DNA of 64,000 nt from Lachnospiraceae bacterium (GCA_017396555.1 JAFQLS010000021.1:25883-89882), one strand, 5' to 3'; positions 26,626 through 36,850 are shown, counted from the first letter of the stretch. Program-made: numbers and translations. Notes: generated by a model from the letters alone, not told the origin.

Positions 26626-26698
26626 TTGCATTACAAGTTGGCTTGTGCTATACTTTAAAAGCTGTTTTAAAGTAGTAGTATGATTGGCGTCAGCCAAT
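26626..26698 (+). promoter_or_regulatory. rpmE promoter and two-hairpin leader (candidate L31 autoregulatory leader)
   Basis: TTGCAT (26626-26631), 17 bases, TATACT (26649-26654). Overlapping and after the -10 box lies a perfect hairpin CTTTAAAA-GCTG-TTTTAAAG (26653-26672), then ATTGGC-GTCA-GCCAAT (26683-26698), ahead of the AGAGGTG ribosome site. L31 leader families are known in Firmicutes; the match is not verified. Confidence 0.5.
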
Positions 26699-26733
26699 TT
26701 GTATATGATTAATTTTGTAGAGAGGTGAAAGAA

Positions 26734-26934
26734 ATGAGAGAAGGAATTCATCCAGAATATTATCAGGCAAAGGTTGTATGTAACTGTGGTAACGAGTTCG
26801 TAACAGGTTCAACCAAGGAAAGCATCCACGTAGAAATTTGTTCAGAATGTCATTCGTTCTATACAGGTCAGCAGAAGGCTACTCAGGTTCGTGGACGTAT
26901 TGATAAGTTCAATCGTAAGTATAATATGAACTAA
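26734..26934 (+). CDS. rpmE: 50S ribosomal protein L31 (zinc-binding form)
   Basis: 66 residues from ATG 26734 ([18 protein letters not shown]), chosen over an in-frame GTG at 26725 because GAGAGGTG is the ribosome site itself. The four cysteines of the zinc-binding C+ paralogue are present (Cys16, Cys18 and the CSEC pair), so this is the zinc-replete form. It joins the 30S and 50S subunits at the central protuberance. Has its own promoter after rho and a terminator. Confidence 0.97.
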   Translation: MREGIHPEYYQAKVVCNCGNEFVTGSTKESIHVEICSECHSFYTGQQKATQVRGRIDKFNRKYNMN

Positions 26935-26956
26935 TTGTAAATAATTATGACAGATT

Positions 26957-26989
26957 AGGTTGAGGTTGCTAGAATCTCAACCTTTTTTT
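26957..26989 (+). terminator. rpmE terminator
   Basis: An 8-base-pair stem AGGTTGAG/CTCAACCT (26957-26964 with 26976-26983) followed by a run of T. Confidence 0.85.
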
Positions 26990-27006
26990 CAAGAAAGGAG
27001 TACACC

Positions 27007-28047
27007 ATGAAACCATCAGGTATAGGCGGTCAGGCCGTATTAGAAGGAATAATGATGAAGAACAAAGAAAAGTATGCCGTAGCCGTTCGTAAGCCGGATA
27101 AGGAGATAGAACTTAAGGTTGACGAATATAAGGGAATTACTAAGGGTAATAAGATTCTTAATCTTCCTTTTATTAGAGGTGTATTTAATTTTATAGATTC
27201 ACTTATCCTTGGAATGAAGACACTTATTTATTCGGCAGATTTCTATGAGGATGAAGATGAGGTAGAGGTTAAGCCGGGAGATAAGGTTGCAGATTCCTTA
27301 TTTAAGGAAAAAGCAGAGAGTGTTATGATTGGTGTAACAGTGTTTATATCTGTTATCATTGCCATAGGTTTATTTATGGTGTTGCCAACCATTATAGCAG
27401 GATTTTTTGAGAAACAGTTCAATATACTGTCAGCAGGTCTTGTGTCTGCGATAGAAGGAATTGTTAGAATAACTTTGTTCCTTATATATGTGGTTCTTAT
27501 TTCATTTATGAAGGATATTCAGAGAACCTATATGTATCACGGAGCAGAGCATAAATGTATTAACTGTATTGAGCATGGTAATGAGCTTACAGTGGAAAAT
27601 GTTATGAAGAGTTCAAGACTTCATAGAAGATGCGGAACGAGCTTTTTATTATTCGTTATGATAATAAGTATCATTTTGTTTATGTTTATCAGAGTGGATG
27701 GAATGGTGCTTAAGATAGTTACAAGATTACTTCTTGTTCCGGTTGTAGCCGGCATTTCTTATGAGATTATCAGACTTGCAGGAAGAAGCGATGCTCTTAT
27801 AGTAAGAATTATAAGTGCACCGGGATTACTTCTTCAGAGACTTACAACTAAAGAGCCGGATGAGGATATGGTTGAGGTGGCTATAGCTGCTGTTGAAGCT
27901 GTATTTGACTGGAAGCAGTACCTTGAGGAGTATGAGGCGGAGCTTGACGCAGAAATGGAAGAGTCGGAGGAGTCAGATTCGGAAGAAAATGAGACTTCTG
28001 ATGAGTCTGATGACGAAAACGCTGAGGATGATGAAGATGACGTATAG
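27007..28047 (+). CDS. DUF1385 membrane protein
   Basis: 346 residues. The start GIGGQAVLEGIMMKNKEKYA, the central YHGAEHKCINCIEHG and RRCGTSFLLFV are the DUF1385 landmarks; four or five membrane segments lie between about 95 and 265. The family has no proven function but in Firmicutes nearly always precedes prmC and prfA, suggesting a link to ribosome or translation quality. The last 40 residues are a strongly acidic Glu/Asp/Ser tail, partly encoded in the overlap with prmC. AAAGGAG precedes the ATG. Confidence 0.9.
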   Translation: MKPSGIGGQAVLEGIMMKNKEKYAVAVRKPDKEIELKVDEYKGITKGNKILNLPFIRGVFNFIDSLILGMKTLIYSADFYEDEDEVEVKPGDKVADSLFKEKAESVMIGVTVFISVIIAIGLFMVLPTIIAGFFEKQFNILSAGLVSAIEGIVRITLFLIYVVLISFMKDIQRTYMYHGAEHKCINCIEHGNELTVENVMKSSRLHRRCGTSFLLFVMIISIILFMFIRVDGMVLKIVTRLLLVPVVAGISYEIIRLAGRSDALIVRIISAPGLLLQRLTTKEPDEDMVEVAIAAVEAVFDWKQYLEEYEAELDAEMEESEESDSEENETSDESDDENAEDDEDDV

Positions 28048-28909
28048 GCAGATTCTTGTTGAGGGCGAAAATATCCTTAAGGATGCCGAAATTGATGATT
28101 ATAAATCAGATGCATGGTTGCTATTTGAGTATGCATTTGGTATGAATAGAACCGGTTATCTTGTTAAGGCAGATAAAGAAGTTGAGGGCGTTATATCCGA
28201 GTATCTAGATATAATAAATGAGAGAGCAACCAGAAAGCCTTTACAGCATATTACAGGAGTTCAGGAGTTCTATGGACTTGAATTTATTGTAAATGAAAAT
28301 GTTCTTATTCCAAGGCAGGATACGGAAATTCTTGTAGAAGAGGCGATTAAGATTATCAATAATCCGGATTGCAAGGATACAGGTTGTCACATTCTTGATA
28401 TGTGTACCGGTTCAGGCTGTATTGCCATAACACTTGCAAAGAATTGTGAAAATACGAAAGTTACAGGTGTGGACATTTCTGACGGTGCGTTAGAGGTGGC
28501 AGTAGCTAACAAAGAAAAAAATTCAGCAGCTAATGTTGATTTTATTCAGAGCAATTTATTTGAAAATATAAATGATAAATTTGATGTTATTGTATCGAAT
28601 CCACCATATATTGAAAGTGATGTGATTGATACATTGATGCAGGAAGTTAAGGACTTTGAGCCAAGGCTTGCACTTGATGGTGAGGCTGACGGACTTAAGT
28701 TCTATAGAGAGATTACAAAACAGTCTCTTAAATATATGAAGCCTTCCGGTTATCTTTTATACGAGATAGGACATAATCAGGGTGAGGCAGTAAGCAATAT
28801 TATGATAGAAAATGGATACACTGCTGTTAAGGTGATTAAGGATTTGGCAGGACTTGACAGGGTGGTTATGGGACATTTCCCAGAAGAAATGGAGGAAGAC
28901 AATGTTTGA
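28037..28909 (+). CDS. prmC: Release factor glutamine methyltransferase
   Basis: 290 residues from ATG 28037 (MTYRQIL), overlapping the DUF1385 gene by 11 bases, with GAGG 9 bases upstream; ATGs at 28028 and 28031 are less likely. PrmC methylates the glutamine of the GGQ motif in release factors. Motifs: [46 protein letters not shown] and the catalytic SNPPYIES. It overlaps its own substrate gene, prfA, by 8 bases, a classic functional pair. Confidence 0.96.
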   Translation: MTYRQILVEGENILKDAEIDDYKSDAWLLFEYAFGMNRTGYLVKADKEVEGVISEYLDIINERATRKPLQHITGVQEFYGLEFIVNENVLIPRQDTEILVEEAIKIINNPDCKDTGCHILDMCTGSGCIAITLAKNCENTKVTGVDISDGALEVAVANKEKNSAANVDFIQSNLFENINDKFDVIVSNPPYIESDVIDTLMQEVKDFEPRLALDGEADGLKFYREITKQSLKYMKPSGYLLYEIGHNQGEAVSNIMIENGYTAVKVIKDLAGLDRVVMGHFPEEMEEDNV

Positions 28910-29972
28910 TAAGTTAGAAGACCTTTTGTTCAGATATGAACAGTTAATGCAGGAGTTAAGTGAACCTGATGTGGCAAACGACACAAATAGATTCCGCAAG
29001 TTAATGAAGGAACAGAATGACCTTACACCTATCGTTGAGGCATTTAAGCAGTACAAACAGGAAAAGCAGAACATAGAAGATAGTCTTATGATTCTTGAAG
29101 AGGAATCAGACGAAGAAATGAGAGAAATGGCAAAGGAAGAGCTTAATGAAGCTAAAACTAAGGTAGAGAATCTTGAAAAAGAGCTTAAGATTCTTCTTCT
29201 TCCAAAGGACCCTAATGATGATAAGAACGTTATCGTGGAAATCAGAGCAGGCGCAGGTGGAGATGAAGCAGCACTCTTTGCAGCAGAAATTTACCGTATG
29301 TATGTGCATTATTCAGAAGGTCGTAACTGGAAGGTTGAGACTATGGAATGCGAAGAAATCGGTATTGGTGGTATGAAATACGTTTCCTTCATGGTAACAG
29401 GAAATGGTGCGTATTCAGTACTTAAATATGAATCAGGTGTACACCGTGTACAGCGTGTACCGGAAACAGAATCAGGCGGACGTATCCACACATCTACAAT
29501 TACTGTAGCTGTTATGCCGGAGGCGGAAGAAGTTGACGTTCAGATTGATGAAAAGGATATTCGTATCGACGTTATGCGTGCATCAGGAAATGGTGGACAG
29601 TGTGTCAACACAACTGACTCAGCAGTACGTCTTACTCACTTCCCATCAGGAATCGTGGTATACAGTCAGACAGAGAAATCACAGCTTCAGAACAAAGCTA
29701 AGGCATTTGCCCTCCTTCGTGCAAAGCTCTACGACATCGAATGTCAGAAGGCTCATGACGCAGAAGCAGAGGCAAGAAGAAGCCAGATCGGAACAGGTGA
29801 TCGTTCAGAGAAAATCAGAACCTACAACTTCCCACAGGGACGTGTAACTGACCACAGAATCAACCTTACATTATATAAGCTTGATAAGGTAATGAATGGT
29901 GATATACAGGAAATAATCGATGCTTGTATAGCTGCGGATCAGGCAGCTAAATTGGCAAAGATGAATGAATAA
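28902..29972 (+). CDS. prfA: Peptide chain release factor 1
   Basis: 356 residues from ATG 28902 (MFDKLEDLL) with GGAGG 6 bases upstream. The catalytic motif lies in [19 protein letters not shown]; most relatives read GAGGQHVN, so Asn and Cys flanking GGQ are mild changes. [20 protein letters not shown] and [18 protein letters not shown]-type segments identify RF1, which reads UAA and UAG. Last gene of the conserved block; a very strong hairpin terminator follows. Confidence 0.97.
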   Translation: MFDKLEDLLFRYEQLMQELSEPDVANDTNRFRKLMKEQNDLTPIVEAFKQYKQEKQNIEDSLMILEEESDEEMREMAKEELNEAKTKVENLEKELKILLLPKDPNDDKNVIVEIRAGAGGDEAALFAAEIYRMYVHYSEGRNWKVETMECEEIGIGGMKYVSFMVTGNGAYSVLKYESGVHRVQRVPETESGGRIHTSTITVAVMPEAEEVDVQIDEKDIRIDVMRASGNGGQCVNTTDSAVRLTHFPSGIVVYSQTEKSQLQNKAKAFALLRAKLYDIECQKAHDAEAEARRSQIGTGDRSEKIRTYNFPQGRVTDHRINLTLYKLDKVMNGDIQEIIDACIAADQAAKLAKMNE

Positions 29973-29984
29973 GCTATGAGTGCA

Positions 29985-30044
29985 GAATATGTAAAAAAGA
30001 AGATTTGGACTGCTTGCAGGCCAAATCTTCTTTTTTGCATATTC
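29985..30044 (+). terminator. Long prfA terminator hairpin
   Basis: A 24-base-pair stem (29985-30008 with 30021-30044, a single G-T pair) and 12-base loop; the right arm includes T6. It marks the boundary between conserved block and accessory region. Confidence 0.9.
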
Positions 30045-30045
30045 T

Positions 30046-31137
30046 ATAAGAATGCAAACGAAAGGTTAAAAGAAAAAAATGGGAGCTGCGATGGAACAGA
30101 TGGCAGCAGTTGGCGAAGGAATAGCAGCATTCAGCTATGGATATGTGGGACTTCGTACGTTAGGTACAACGCTAGGACCACAGTTGTCGCTTGGTGCATT
30201 AACCATGTATGTATCTGCAGCTATCAATTTTTCTTCTATGGTAACGGCATTTGGACAGAGCGTGGTAATGCTGATTCAGTTTTTGAGCTGGCTTGATCCA
30301 TATATGGAATTCATGTCTTTGGCAGAGGAAACAAAATCAACAGGAAAAGTTCCATTTACAGGAGAAGTAGAAACTTTAGAATTTAAAAATGTAACATTTT
30401 CCTATCCAAAGGCAGAAAAATCCGTGTTACAAAATGTGTCATTTGAAATCAAAAAAGGAGAGAAGATTTCGATTGTCGGCTTGAATGGGGCTGGAAAATC
30501 TACGCTTGTAAAATTGATTTGTCGTATGTATAAAGCAGATAGTGGAGAAATTCTTATCAATGGAAGAAACATTTACGAGTATGAATATTTTTCCTATATG
30601 AATACGATTTCCGCAGTATTCCAGGATTACCGTATCTTCAACTTTACCATTGCAGAAAATATATCCTGCCATGAAAAAGATGCGGATGTATTAGAGGTAA
30701 AACGTCTCATAAAAGAAGTAGGATTGGAAGAAAAAGTAGATGAATTACCACTTGGTATCGAAAGCCGTTTTGGAAAAGATTATGATGAAGATGGTATCGA
30801 ACTGTCTGGAGGACAGGCACAGAAGATTGCGATTGCAAGAGCATTATATAAGAAGGCTTCCATGGTGATTTTAGATGAACCGGCAAGTGCACTTGAACCA
30901 ATTGCAGAGGCGGAGATTTACGAGAAATTTAATGGTTTGGTAGAAGATAAGACTGCGATATACATTTCACATCGTATGTCATCTTCGGTATTCTGTGATA
31001 AGATTTTGATTATCGATGACGGTACGGTAGCCGACTATGATACACATGAAAATCTTATGCAGAAAACGGAGAGTCTGTATTACCGGTTGTTTATGTCGCA
31101 GGCGGAAAATTATAAGTTGGAAGAATGTTTTTCATAA
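30046..31137 (+). pseudogene. 3' remnant of an ABC exporter (TMD-NBD) gene
   Basis: An open frame from ATG 30079 encodes 352 residues: only the last part of a transmembrane domain (about 1-80), then a complete ATPase with GLNGAGKST, ELSGGQAQKIAIARALYK, VILDEPASALEP and switch His in YISHRMS. A full exporter half would be about 580 residues. The codons just upstream (30053-30078) read NANERLKEK in a different frame that would join MGAAMEQM if one A were removed from the A7 run at 30073-30079, so the gene is both 5'-truncated and frameshifted. The ATPase looks intact, so decay may be recent. No ribosome site precedes 30079. Confidence 0.8.
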
Positions 31138-31169
31138 ATTGATTCAATATGGTGACTCTTGAAATCAGA

Positions 31170-31198
31170 TAGACATTTTCCTTGGTGTGTGGTAGTAT
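31170..31198 (+). promoter_or_regulatory. Candidate promoter of the 1604-residue surface protein
   Basis: TAGACA (31170-31175), 17 bases, TAGTAT (31193-31198). Confidence 0.35.
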
Positions 31199-31275
31199 AA
31201 ATGCAGAAAAAACAAAAGAAATTGAAGTAGGATTCTGCAAAGTATACAAATTCAATCAAGAAGGAGAATGATATA

Positions 31276-34200
31276 ATGTGTAAAAGAATAGCTGCATGGT
31301 TTATCTGTATAATGATAATATTTACAAATATTCAGATTCCGCCATTTATTGAAGTAACAGAAGCGAGTGAAATTTTTGATAGTAATCTTTATGAAAGTGA
31401 ATATTATGAGTTTATACAAAAAGGTGATCTTTTCTATCGAAATTATATAAAAGATAAATATGTATCTACTGCATCGAAAAATGGAGATGATGAAAAAGTA
31501 TTTACAATTGAGAGTATCTATGCTTTTGAATATGCAATTAATAAGGATTTTCTTAGTGAACAAACGATTACTATGCTTACATCAGGTGATACAAAAGTGG
31601 TTGATCTTGATACATATACAGATATGGTAAATGTTTTTTGTGCAGAATCAGTTGAAGCAGTATTAGAAGCAAGGAGAAGTACAGATGCACCGGACTGCTT
31701 ACCGGAAAGCATACAGTCTAACAGTGAAGCGTATGAATGGTTACAGGAAACTTCAAATGCAAAAGGAATTACAACGCCAAATTTCGATGAACTTTCTTTT
31801 TTGGGGTATGATCCCTTAGGCTCAACCAGCTTTTTTGAATACATATATAAATATGCTAATATGTCTCGTGGAGGACTTAGAGAGGCTGTATTAAATGATA
31901 AGCAGAAACTTGTAAATAAAGATGGGAATTTGATACTGGGTTGGGGAAAACTTCCGGATGGAGATATTACAATTCAGTCTTCCTATAATTTTGAGCTTGG
32001 AAATTTGTGTGGTTTATATAATGCTGAAAATTTTGCATTTGTTTCAAGTGATAACAGATATTATGTGATTAAAAATAATATTTTGCAAACACAGAATATG
32101 AACTTGAATTTTGCTAAAGATGTAACTTTGCATGATGTTGCATGGTATGATGTGACGGATGTTGAAGACAGGGATATAAATATTGTTTTGGATGAATATA
32201 ATGGGATACATTATGATGATTTTATTAATCAAATAGGAAAAGTAAATTCTGCTTATTTGCACAAAGTAGAAGCGGTAGGATATCAGGTTCTTTTTTATTT
32301 ATTAGAGGCATCTTTACCAATTAGTGCAGAAAATGAAGGAAATATAGTTTACAAATTATCAACTGATATGGAAACAGATATTGATATGAAATGTTTAAGT
32401 ACCGTGACACTTTCTGTAAATGTTGAGAATGATATCGATGGCTGGTATAAGGATCACGTTTACTTTTTTAGTTCCAATCCGGATGTTGCGTATGTAGATG
32501 ATACGGGAACAGTATATGGAATATCAAATGGAAGTGCTGTGATTACTGCATTTGTAAAGTCTGCAGGAAGATGTGTCCCTATACATTATAATGTTAATGT
32601 CACAGATTCGCTTAACATAAATAATAAGGTTGCTATTGGATATTTTTCAGAAGATTCTGTATTTTTAAGTAATGCTTCGGATGTAATATTTGACAGTCTT
32701 CCATCAAATCTTGAAAAAGAAGGTGGTGCTGCTTTTGCTTTATACGAGCAGCCAATGTTTTATGTAAATGGACAGATTATTACTGATGCGACAAAGCCAT
32801 TGGCAGAAGATGATGAATTATTACTAGATAGATGGACACAGACATCAGCTTGTGGAACAATGCCATTTGAAGATTATAAAAAATTAGCGGATGAATTACA
32901 TAAACAAGGGAAAAAGATGTATGTATTTTTTCAATCGTTCTATTCTGCTGATTATGGAGCATCTGTAAGTTCATCTTCATATATTCAGCAAATGGTAAAG
33001 CGATATAAAGAAGATAATACAGATGCTGAGGCAAAGGCATTTATTGATAAATTGATGAATGCATATAAAGAATATTTTTCAAAATATGGAGATGATTATG
33101 AAGCAGCGGGAATAGATGGTATATATATTACGGATCACTTAGGAAATTATGATAATTCTATTTATGGTATTGAAGGAGAACGCTGGAAAGAAGTTATTGA
33201 TTCGTTAAGTGAGAATTATTCAGGAGAAATCTTAGCCTATGTAAATGATATTGATAGTACAAAAGAAATGCTATTAAATAACAGTATTTTTAGTTATGTA
33301 GATGGTATACATATATCTACAGGACATAAAATGCAAGAATTATTTACATCGGAGAACCCATCGATTAAAGAATGTAAAAAAATAATAGAAGATAATTATG
33401 TGGATTTTTGTGATGCCATGTATGAAAAGTTTCACAAACCTATTTCAACGGAATGGTGGATTTCAAGTACAAAGCATCCATCAGGTGAGCATAATATTAA
33501 TGGAAATACATGGTGCAGAGGAAAGTCAGGAAGTATTAATGAAAATGAATTTAGTACAGAGGCAGACTATCTTCAGCAAATGAAGGTATGGGAGGCAATA
33601 CTTGAAGTTTTCTCAGAAAAAATATATACAGATATAATATATTCAAGATATGCTTACCAGTCTGTGAAAATCAATAATACCTGTTACGATTTAAATAGTG
33701 GTTATGATTGTTCTGCTACCGTATATAGTAAACCTGCTGCCAGATTGTTAAAAGCGTGGAGTACGAAATCTTTAACAAGAGAGCTCGGTAAAGATGAAAC
33801 GTTTAGTATTGACTCTATAGGACAACAGGAACTGATATATGATTATTGTACTGTAGTAAAAGGTGATTGCCTGGAGATTAATTTAAATCCGATAGATGCA
33901 AATTATGTATATGTTTCAAAAAATGTAAATATTGCAAGTGTGGACGAATTAGGTAAATTGACAGCAAATTCTGTTGGAAGAACTGCTATAGACATAATCA
34001 ATAATGACAATGGTGCAAAAAAGAGTTTTATGCTATTTGTGCTTCCAACATCAGAGCTGTACGATAAAATTTTAGGTAAAGTAAATTCATATATTGATTT
34101 ATTACATAATGAAGGTTATCCGGTTACTCAATCTACATTTTGGAGTGTTTATGAGTTGGCTATTAGAATTAACGAAAACATTTTGTCAGATGAAGAAATA

Positions 34201-36090
34201 AATGTTTTGGTAGATAATGGAATATTTGACTATTTAAGTAATGCACAGTATTCAAAGTTTGTTGCTTCATTAAAAGAATATAATACTGTTAATTTGGACT
34301 TGCTTCGTCTTGATGAAAATACAAGTTGTGAGTGTGAAAATAATGAACAATATATCAGAAAGTATATAGCAAAATGTTCATTTGATGGTAATCTGCATGA
34401 AAGTTGTGATGCTATTAACATAGGAGACGAGTATGAATTACACCATAAAAATGGAGATATTTTGTTTGGCTGGGTTAACTATGGCGGTGTAAGAGTTCAG
34501 GCAATGAGAGAATTTAGTGCATCAAATCAGGCTATGTATTATATGAAAGCGATACAGACTGGTGATAGAATTTATTTTGTAAATAATTCTTTGATGTATG
34601 ACAGTGTATATATAACAGTAGATGGTACTGAAATAGGTTTAACACTAGAAGAAGATGGTGGTATAAAAATATCAGATTTTATTGATGCTGTAGGAGAAGA
34701 ATTTTATAATACACTTGTAGATTATTATGATACAGATACAAATGGATATTATATATCTAGAGGCACAGGAAATAATGGCTTTTTCTTTATAAAAGAGGAT
34801 ATTGGATACCCTACTAATACTCTGTTTGATTTTGAATGCGAAAATATAGTGTCGGATGGTTCTACAACACTTGAGCCAAAGGTAACAGTAAATTATTCAG
34901 GGGGAACAGTAACTTTTTATTATAAAGGTGTTGATGAAAGCGAATGGAGTATAGAGTCGCCTAAAGAAGCCGGGAATTATATTGTAAGGGGTATTGTCTC
35001 GCCTAAGAATGGATATAGAAAGAAGATATGTGATAAAGAAGTAAAAATTATTGATAATAAAGCGCCAAGTGAAGCAGATAAGTTAACTCCACCATCAAAT
35101 ATCACATTGATTCAGAATGGATCTATTATTGATATTAACTGGAATAATGTTATAGCTGCTAGCAGATACAAGATTTTGAAAAGATATAATTCTGCTGATG
35201 AATGGGTGACAATTGGTTATTCAGGTATTAATGGATTTAAGGATAAAATAGAGGAGTGTAATCAATATATTGAATATGCTGTATATTCAACAAACCTTTA
35301 TGATACAAGTGAATTATCTGAACCTGTTACTATAATATCTGAGAATCATAAATGGGATGAAGGAATTATAACAAAAAATCCTACTTGTACGAAAAAAGGT
35401 GAAAAGACTTTTGTATGTTCTGTGTGTAAAGAAACAAGAAAAGAAGAAATATCCGTAAAGGAACATTCGTATAAAAGAGAAATATCAAAGGCGAATATTA
35501 ATACAAATGGTGAAGTGGTGAATATATGTACTGTTTGTAATAAAAAGACAAGTGAAAGCATTATTTATTATCCTGAAACGATTATACTATCTAAGAAATC
35601 ATATACTTATAATGGTAAAGTTCAAAAACCTACTGTAGTAGTAAAAGATAGTAAAGGTAAAATTATTGATAAGGAGAATTATTCAATTTCATATTCATCA
35701 GGTTGTAAGAATGTAGGGGAATATAAAGTAATTGTTAAGTTTCAGGGTAATTATGAAGGAAAGAAAACTCTTACGTTTAAAATTAAGCCAAAGAAAGCAA
35801 GTTTGAAAGGGGTAGTCGCAAATAGCAAAGGATTTACTGTAAAATGGACTAAACAGAAAAAACAAATAACAGGATATGAAATTCAGTATTCTAAGTATAA
35901 AAACTTTAAGAAAGCAACTATAAAGAATATTAATAAAAGTAGTACAGTATCGTTAAAAGTTTCTAAACTTAATGCAAAGAAAAAATATTATGTAAGAATT
36001 CGTACTTATAAAACAATCAAAGTAAATGGTAAAAAGATAAAGATATATTCAGATTGGTCCAAAGCAAAAACAATAAGAACAAAGAAATAA
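31276..36090 (+). CDS. Very large secreted multidomain surface protein
   Basis: 1604 residues with a signal peptide (about 1-30). Order: module A (about 60-340); bacterial Ig-like domain (about 350-445); a central domain (about 448-760) resembling a TIM-barrel glycoside hydrolase, with AGIDGIYITDHLGNYD and FHKPISTEWWISSTKHPSG; a second copy of module A (about 930-1190); an Ig/MBG-like domain (1195-1255); a fibronectin-III-like domain (1265-1350); a CxxC segment (CTKKGEKTFVCSVCKE, about 1370); an MBG repeat (YTYNGKVQKPTVVV); and a basic terminal fibronectin domain (1512-1604). No LPXTG or membrane anchor is seen; the basic tail may bind wall polymers. AAGGAG precedes ATG 31276. Probably polysaccharide binding or degradation; inferred. 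Confidence 0.75.
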   Translation: MCKRIAAWFICIMIIFTNIQIPPFIEVTEASEIFDSNLYESEYYEFIQKGDLFYRNYIKDKYVSTASKNGDDEKVFTIESIYAFEYAINKDFLSEQTITMLTSGDTKVVDLDTYTDMVNVFCAESVEAVLEARRSTDAPDCLPESIQSNSEAYEWLQETSNAKGITTPNFDELSFLGYDPLGSTSFFEYIYKYANMSRGGLREAVLNDKQKLVNKDGNLILGWGKLPDGDITIQSSYNFELGNLCGLYNAENFAFVSSDNRYYVIKNNILQTQNMNLNFAKDVTLHDVAWYDVTDVEDRDINIVLDEYNGIHYDDFINQIGKVNSAYLHKVEAVGYQVLFYLLEASLPISAENEGNIVYKLSTDMETDIDMKCLSTVTLSVNVENDIDGWYKDHVYFFSSNPDVAYVDDTGTVYGISNGSAVITAFVKSAGRCVPIHYNVNVTDSLNINNKVAIGYFSEDSVFLSNASDVIFDSLPSNLEKEGGAAFALYEQPMFYVNGQIITDATKPLAEDDELLLDRWTQTSACGTMPFEDYKKLADELHKQGKKMYVFFQSFYSADYGASVSSSSYIQQMVKRYKEDNTDAEAKAFIDKLMNAYKEYFSKYGDDYEAAGIDGIYITDHLGNYDNSIYGIEGERWKEVIDSLSENYSGEILAYVNDIDSTKEMLLNNSIFSYVDGIHISTGHKMQELFTSENPSIKECKKIIEDNYVDFCDAMYEKFHKPISTEWWISSTKHPSGEHNINGNTWCRGKSGSINENEFSTEADYLQQMKVWEAILEVFSEKIYTDIIYSRYAYQSVKINNTCYDLNSGYDCSATVYSKPAARLLKAWSTKSLTRELGKDETFSIDSIGQQELIYDYCTVVKGDCLEINLNPIDANYVYVSKNVNIASVDELGKLTANSVGRTAIDIINNDNGAKKSFMLFVLPTSELYDKILGKVNSYIDLLHNEGYPVTQSTFWSVYELAIRINENILSDEEINVLVDNGIFDYLSNAQYSKFVASLKEYNTVNLDLLRLDENTSCECENNEQYIRKYIAKCSFDGNLHESCDAINIGDEYELHHKNGDILFGWVNYGGVRVQAMREFSASNQAMYYMKAIQTGDRIYFVNNSLMYDSVYITVDGTEIGLTLEEDGGIKISDFIDAVGEEFYNTLVDYYDTDTNGYYISRGTGNNGFFFIKEDIGYPTNTLFDFECENIVSDGSTTLEPKVTVNYSGGTVTFYYKGVDESEWSIESPKEAGNYIVRGIVSPKNGYRKKICDKEVKIIDNKAPSEADKLTPPSNITLIQNGSIIDINWNNVIAASRYKILKRYNSADEWVTIGYSGINGFKDKIEECNQYIEYAVYSTNLYDTSELSEPVTIISENHKWDEGIITKNPTCTKKGEKTFVCSVCKETRKEEISVKEHSYKREISKANINTNGEVVNICTVCNKKTSESIIYYPETIILSKKSYTYNGKVQKPTVVVKDSKGKIIDKENYSISYSSGCKNVGEYKVIVKFQGNYEGKKTLTFKIKPKKASLKGVVANSKGFTVKWTKQKKQITGYEIQYSKYKNFKKATIKNINKSSTVSLKVSKLNAKKKYYVRIRTYKTIKVNGKKIKIYSDWSKAKTIRTKK

Positions 36091-36100
36091 AAGTAAAAGG

Positions 36101-36137
36101 ATTGCTAAAGTTGTGATGATTTTAGCAATTTTTTTTA
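36101..36137 (+). terminator. Terminator after the large surface protein
   Basis: A 9-base-pair stem ATTGCTAAA/TTTAGCAAT (36101-36109 with 36121-36129) and T-run. Confidence 0.85.
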
Positions 36138-36245
36138 TAATCCAAGTCTAAATAGTAATTTACATATTATTGTATATATGACATAATATATACGGATTCT
36201 TTTGTGCTAAAAATACAATTCCTTTTTTAAAAGAAAAGGAGAAAT

Positions 36246-36773
36246 ATGAAAGAAGAAACAAATTTTGTCCTAAGGGCGATGTCAGGACGTGAAAAATATG
36301 ATGAAGCATGTAAAGCAACATGGAAGTTAAAAGAAATCATTGCACCGGTGCTGCAGTTTGCAGTTAGAGAATATCAAAATCATTCTGTTGCGGAAATAAT
36401 AGGATATATCAATGCATCCACCATTTCCGATGCCATTCCATTGGATGATTTGCCAGCCTTTATCGAGGGATTGGAAAATTAGTTCTCGTCACCGACAGAA
36501 AAAAGGGTATTTTATGATATTCATTTTACAGCGAAAAATCCGGAACTGTCTTCTGAAGATATTCTGGTAATGCTTCATATTTATTTTGAAATTCAAAATG
36601 ATTACAAGCCATCCAATCCAAGTTACCCGATTACCAAACGAGCAGTATATTATGCGGCAAGGGAATTATGTTCGCAGTTAAAGGTTGTAACACATAATAC
36701 CAATTATGCAAAGTTGGAAAAGGTATATTCCATATGGATTTGCAATGAAAATATTCCAAGTAAACTTCTTTAG
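36246..36773 (+). pseudogene. PD-(D/E)XK nuclease family transposase, broken by in-frame stops
   Basis: AAGGAG precedes ATG 36246. The start KEETNFVLRAMSGREKYDEA is that of a Lachnospiraceae PD-(D/E)XK nuclease-type transposase family. The frame is interrupted by TAG at 36480-36482, then continues in the same frame with RVFYDIHFTAKNPELSSED, HIYFEIQNDYKPSNPSYPIT, KRAVYYAARELCSQ and KLEKVYSIWICNENIPSKL, and stops again with TAG at 36771-36773. The nuclease core (Asp in YDIHF, Glu-x-Gln in FEIQND) lies after the first stop, so the product is dead unless the stop is read through. The usual C-terminal half is missing. It is a remnant of a mobile element. Confidence 0.82.
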
Positions 36774-36786
36774 GCTACAATCAATA

Positions 36787-36848
36787 GCGGTGTAAACGAA
36801 AAAGCAGTCTACAGTTAATTTTATAAACTGCCCTTTCGTTTGCACCGC
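36787..36848. repeat. 22-base imperfect inverted repeat
   Basis: Arms 36787-36808 and 36827-36848 pair at 20 of 22 positions (one G-U) around an 18-base loop, immediately behind the transposase remnant. It could be its terminator or the end of a mobile element. Confidence 0.65.
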
Positions 36849-36850
36849 GT

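Noticed and set aside
29976-30296. 106-codon ORF after prfA
   Set aside because: It runs through the terminator hairpin and then out of frame with the ABC ATPase. Only a short part (NANERLKEK) reflects the ancestral exporter frame.
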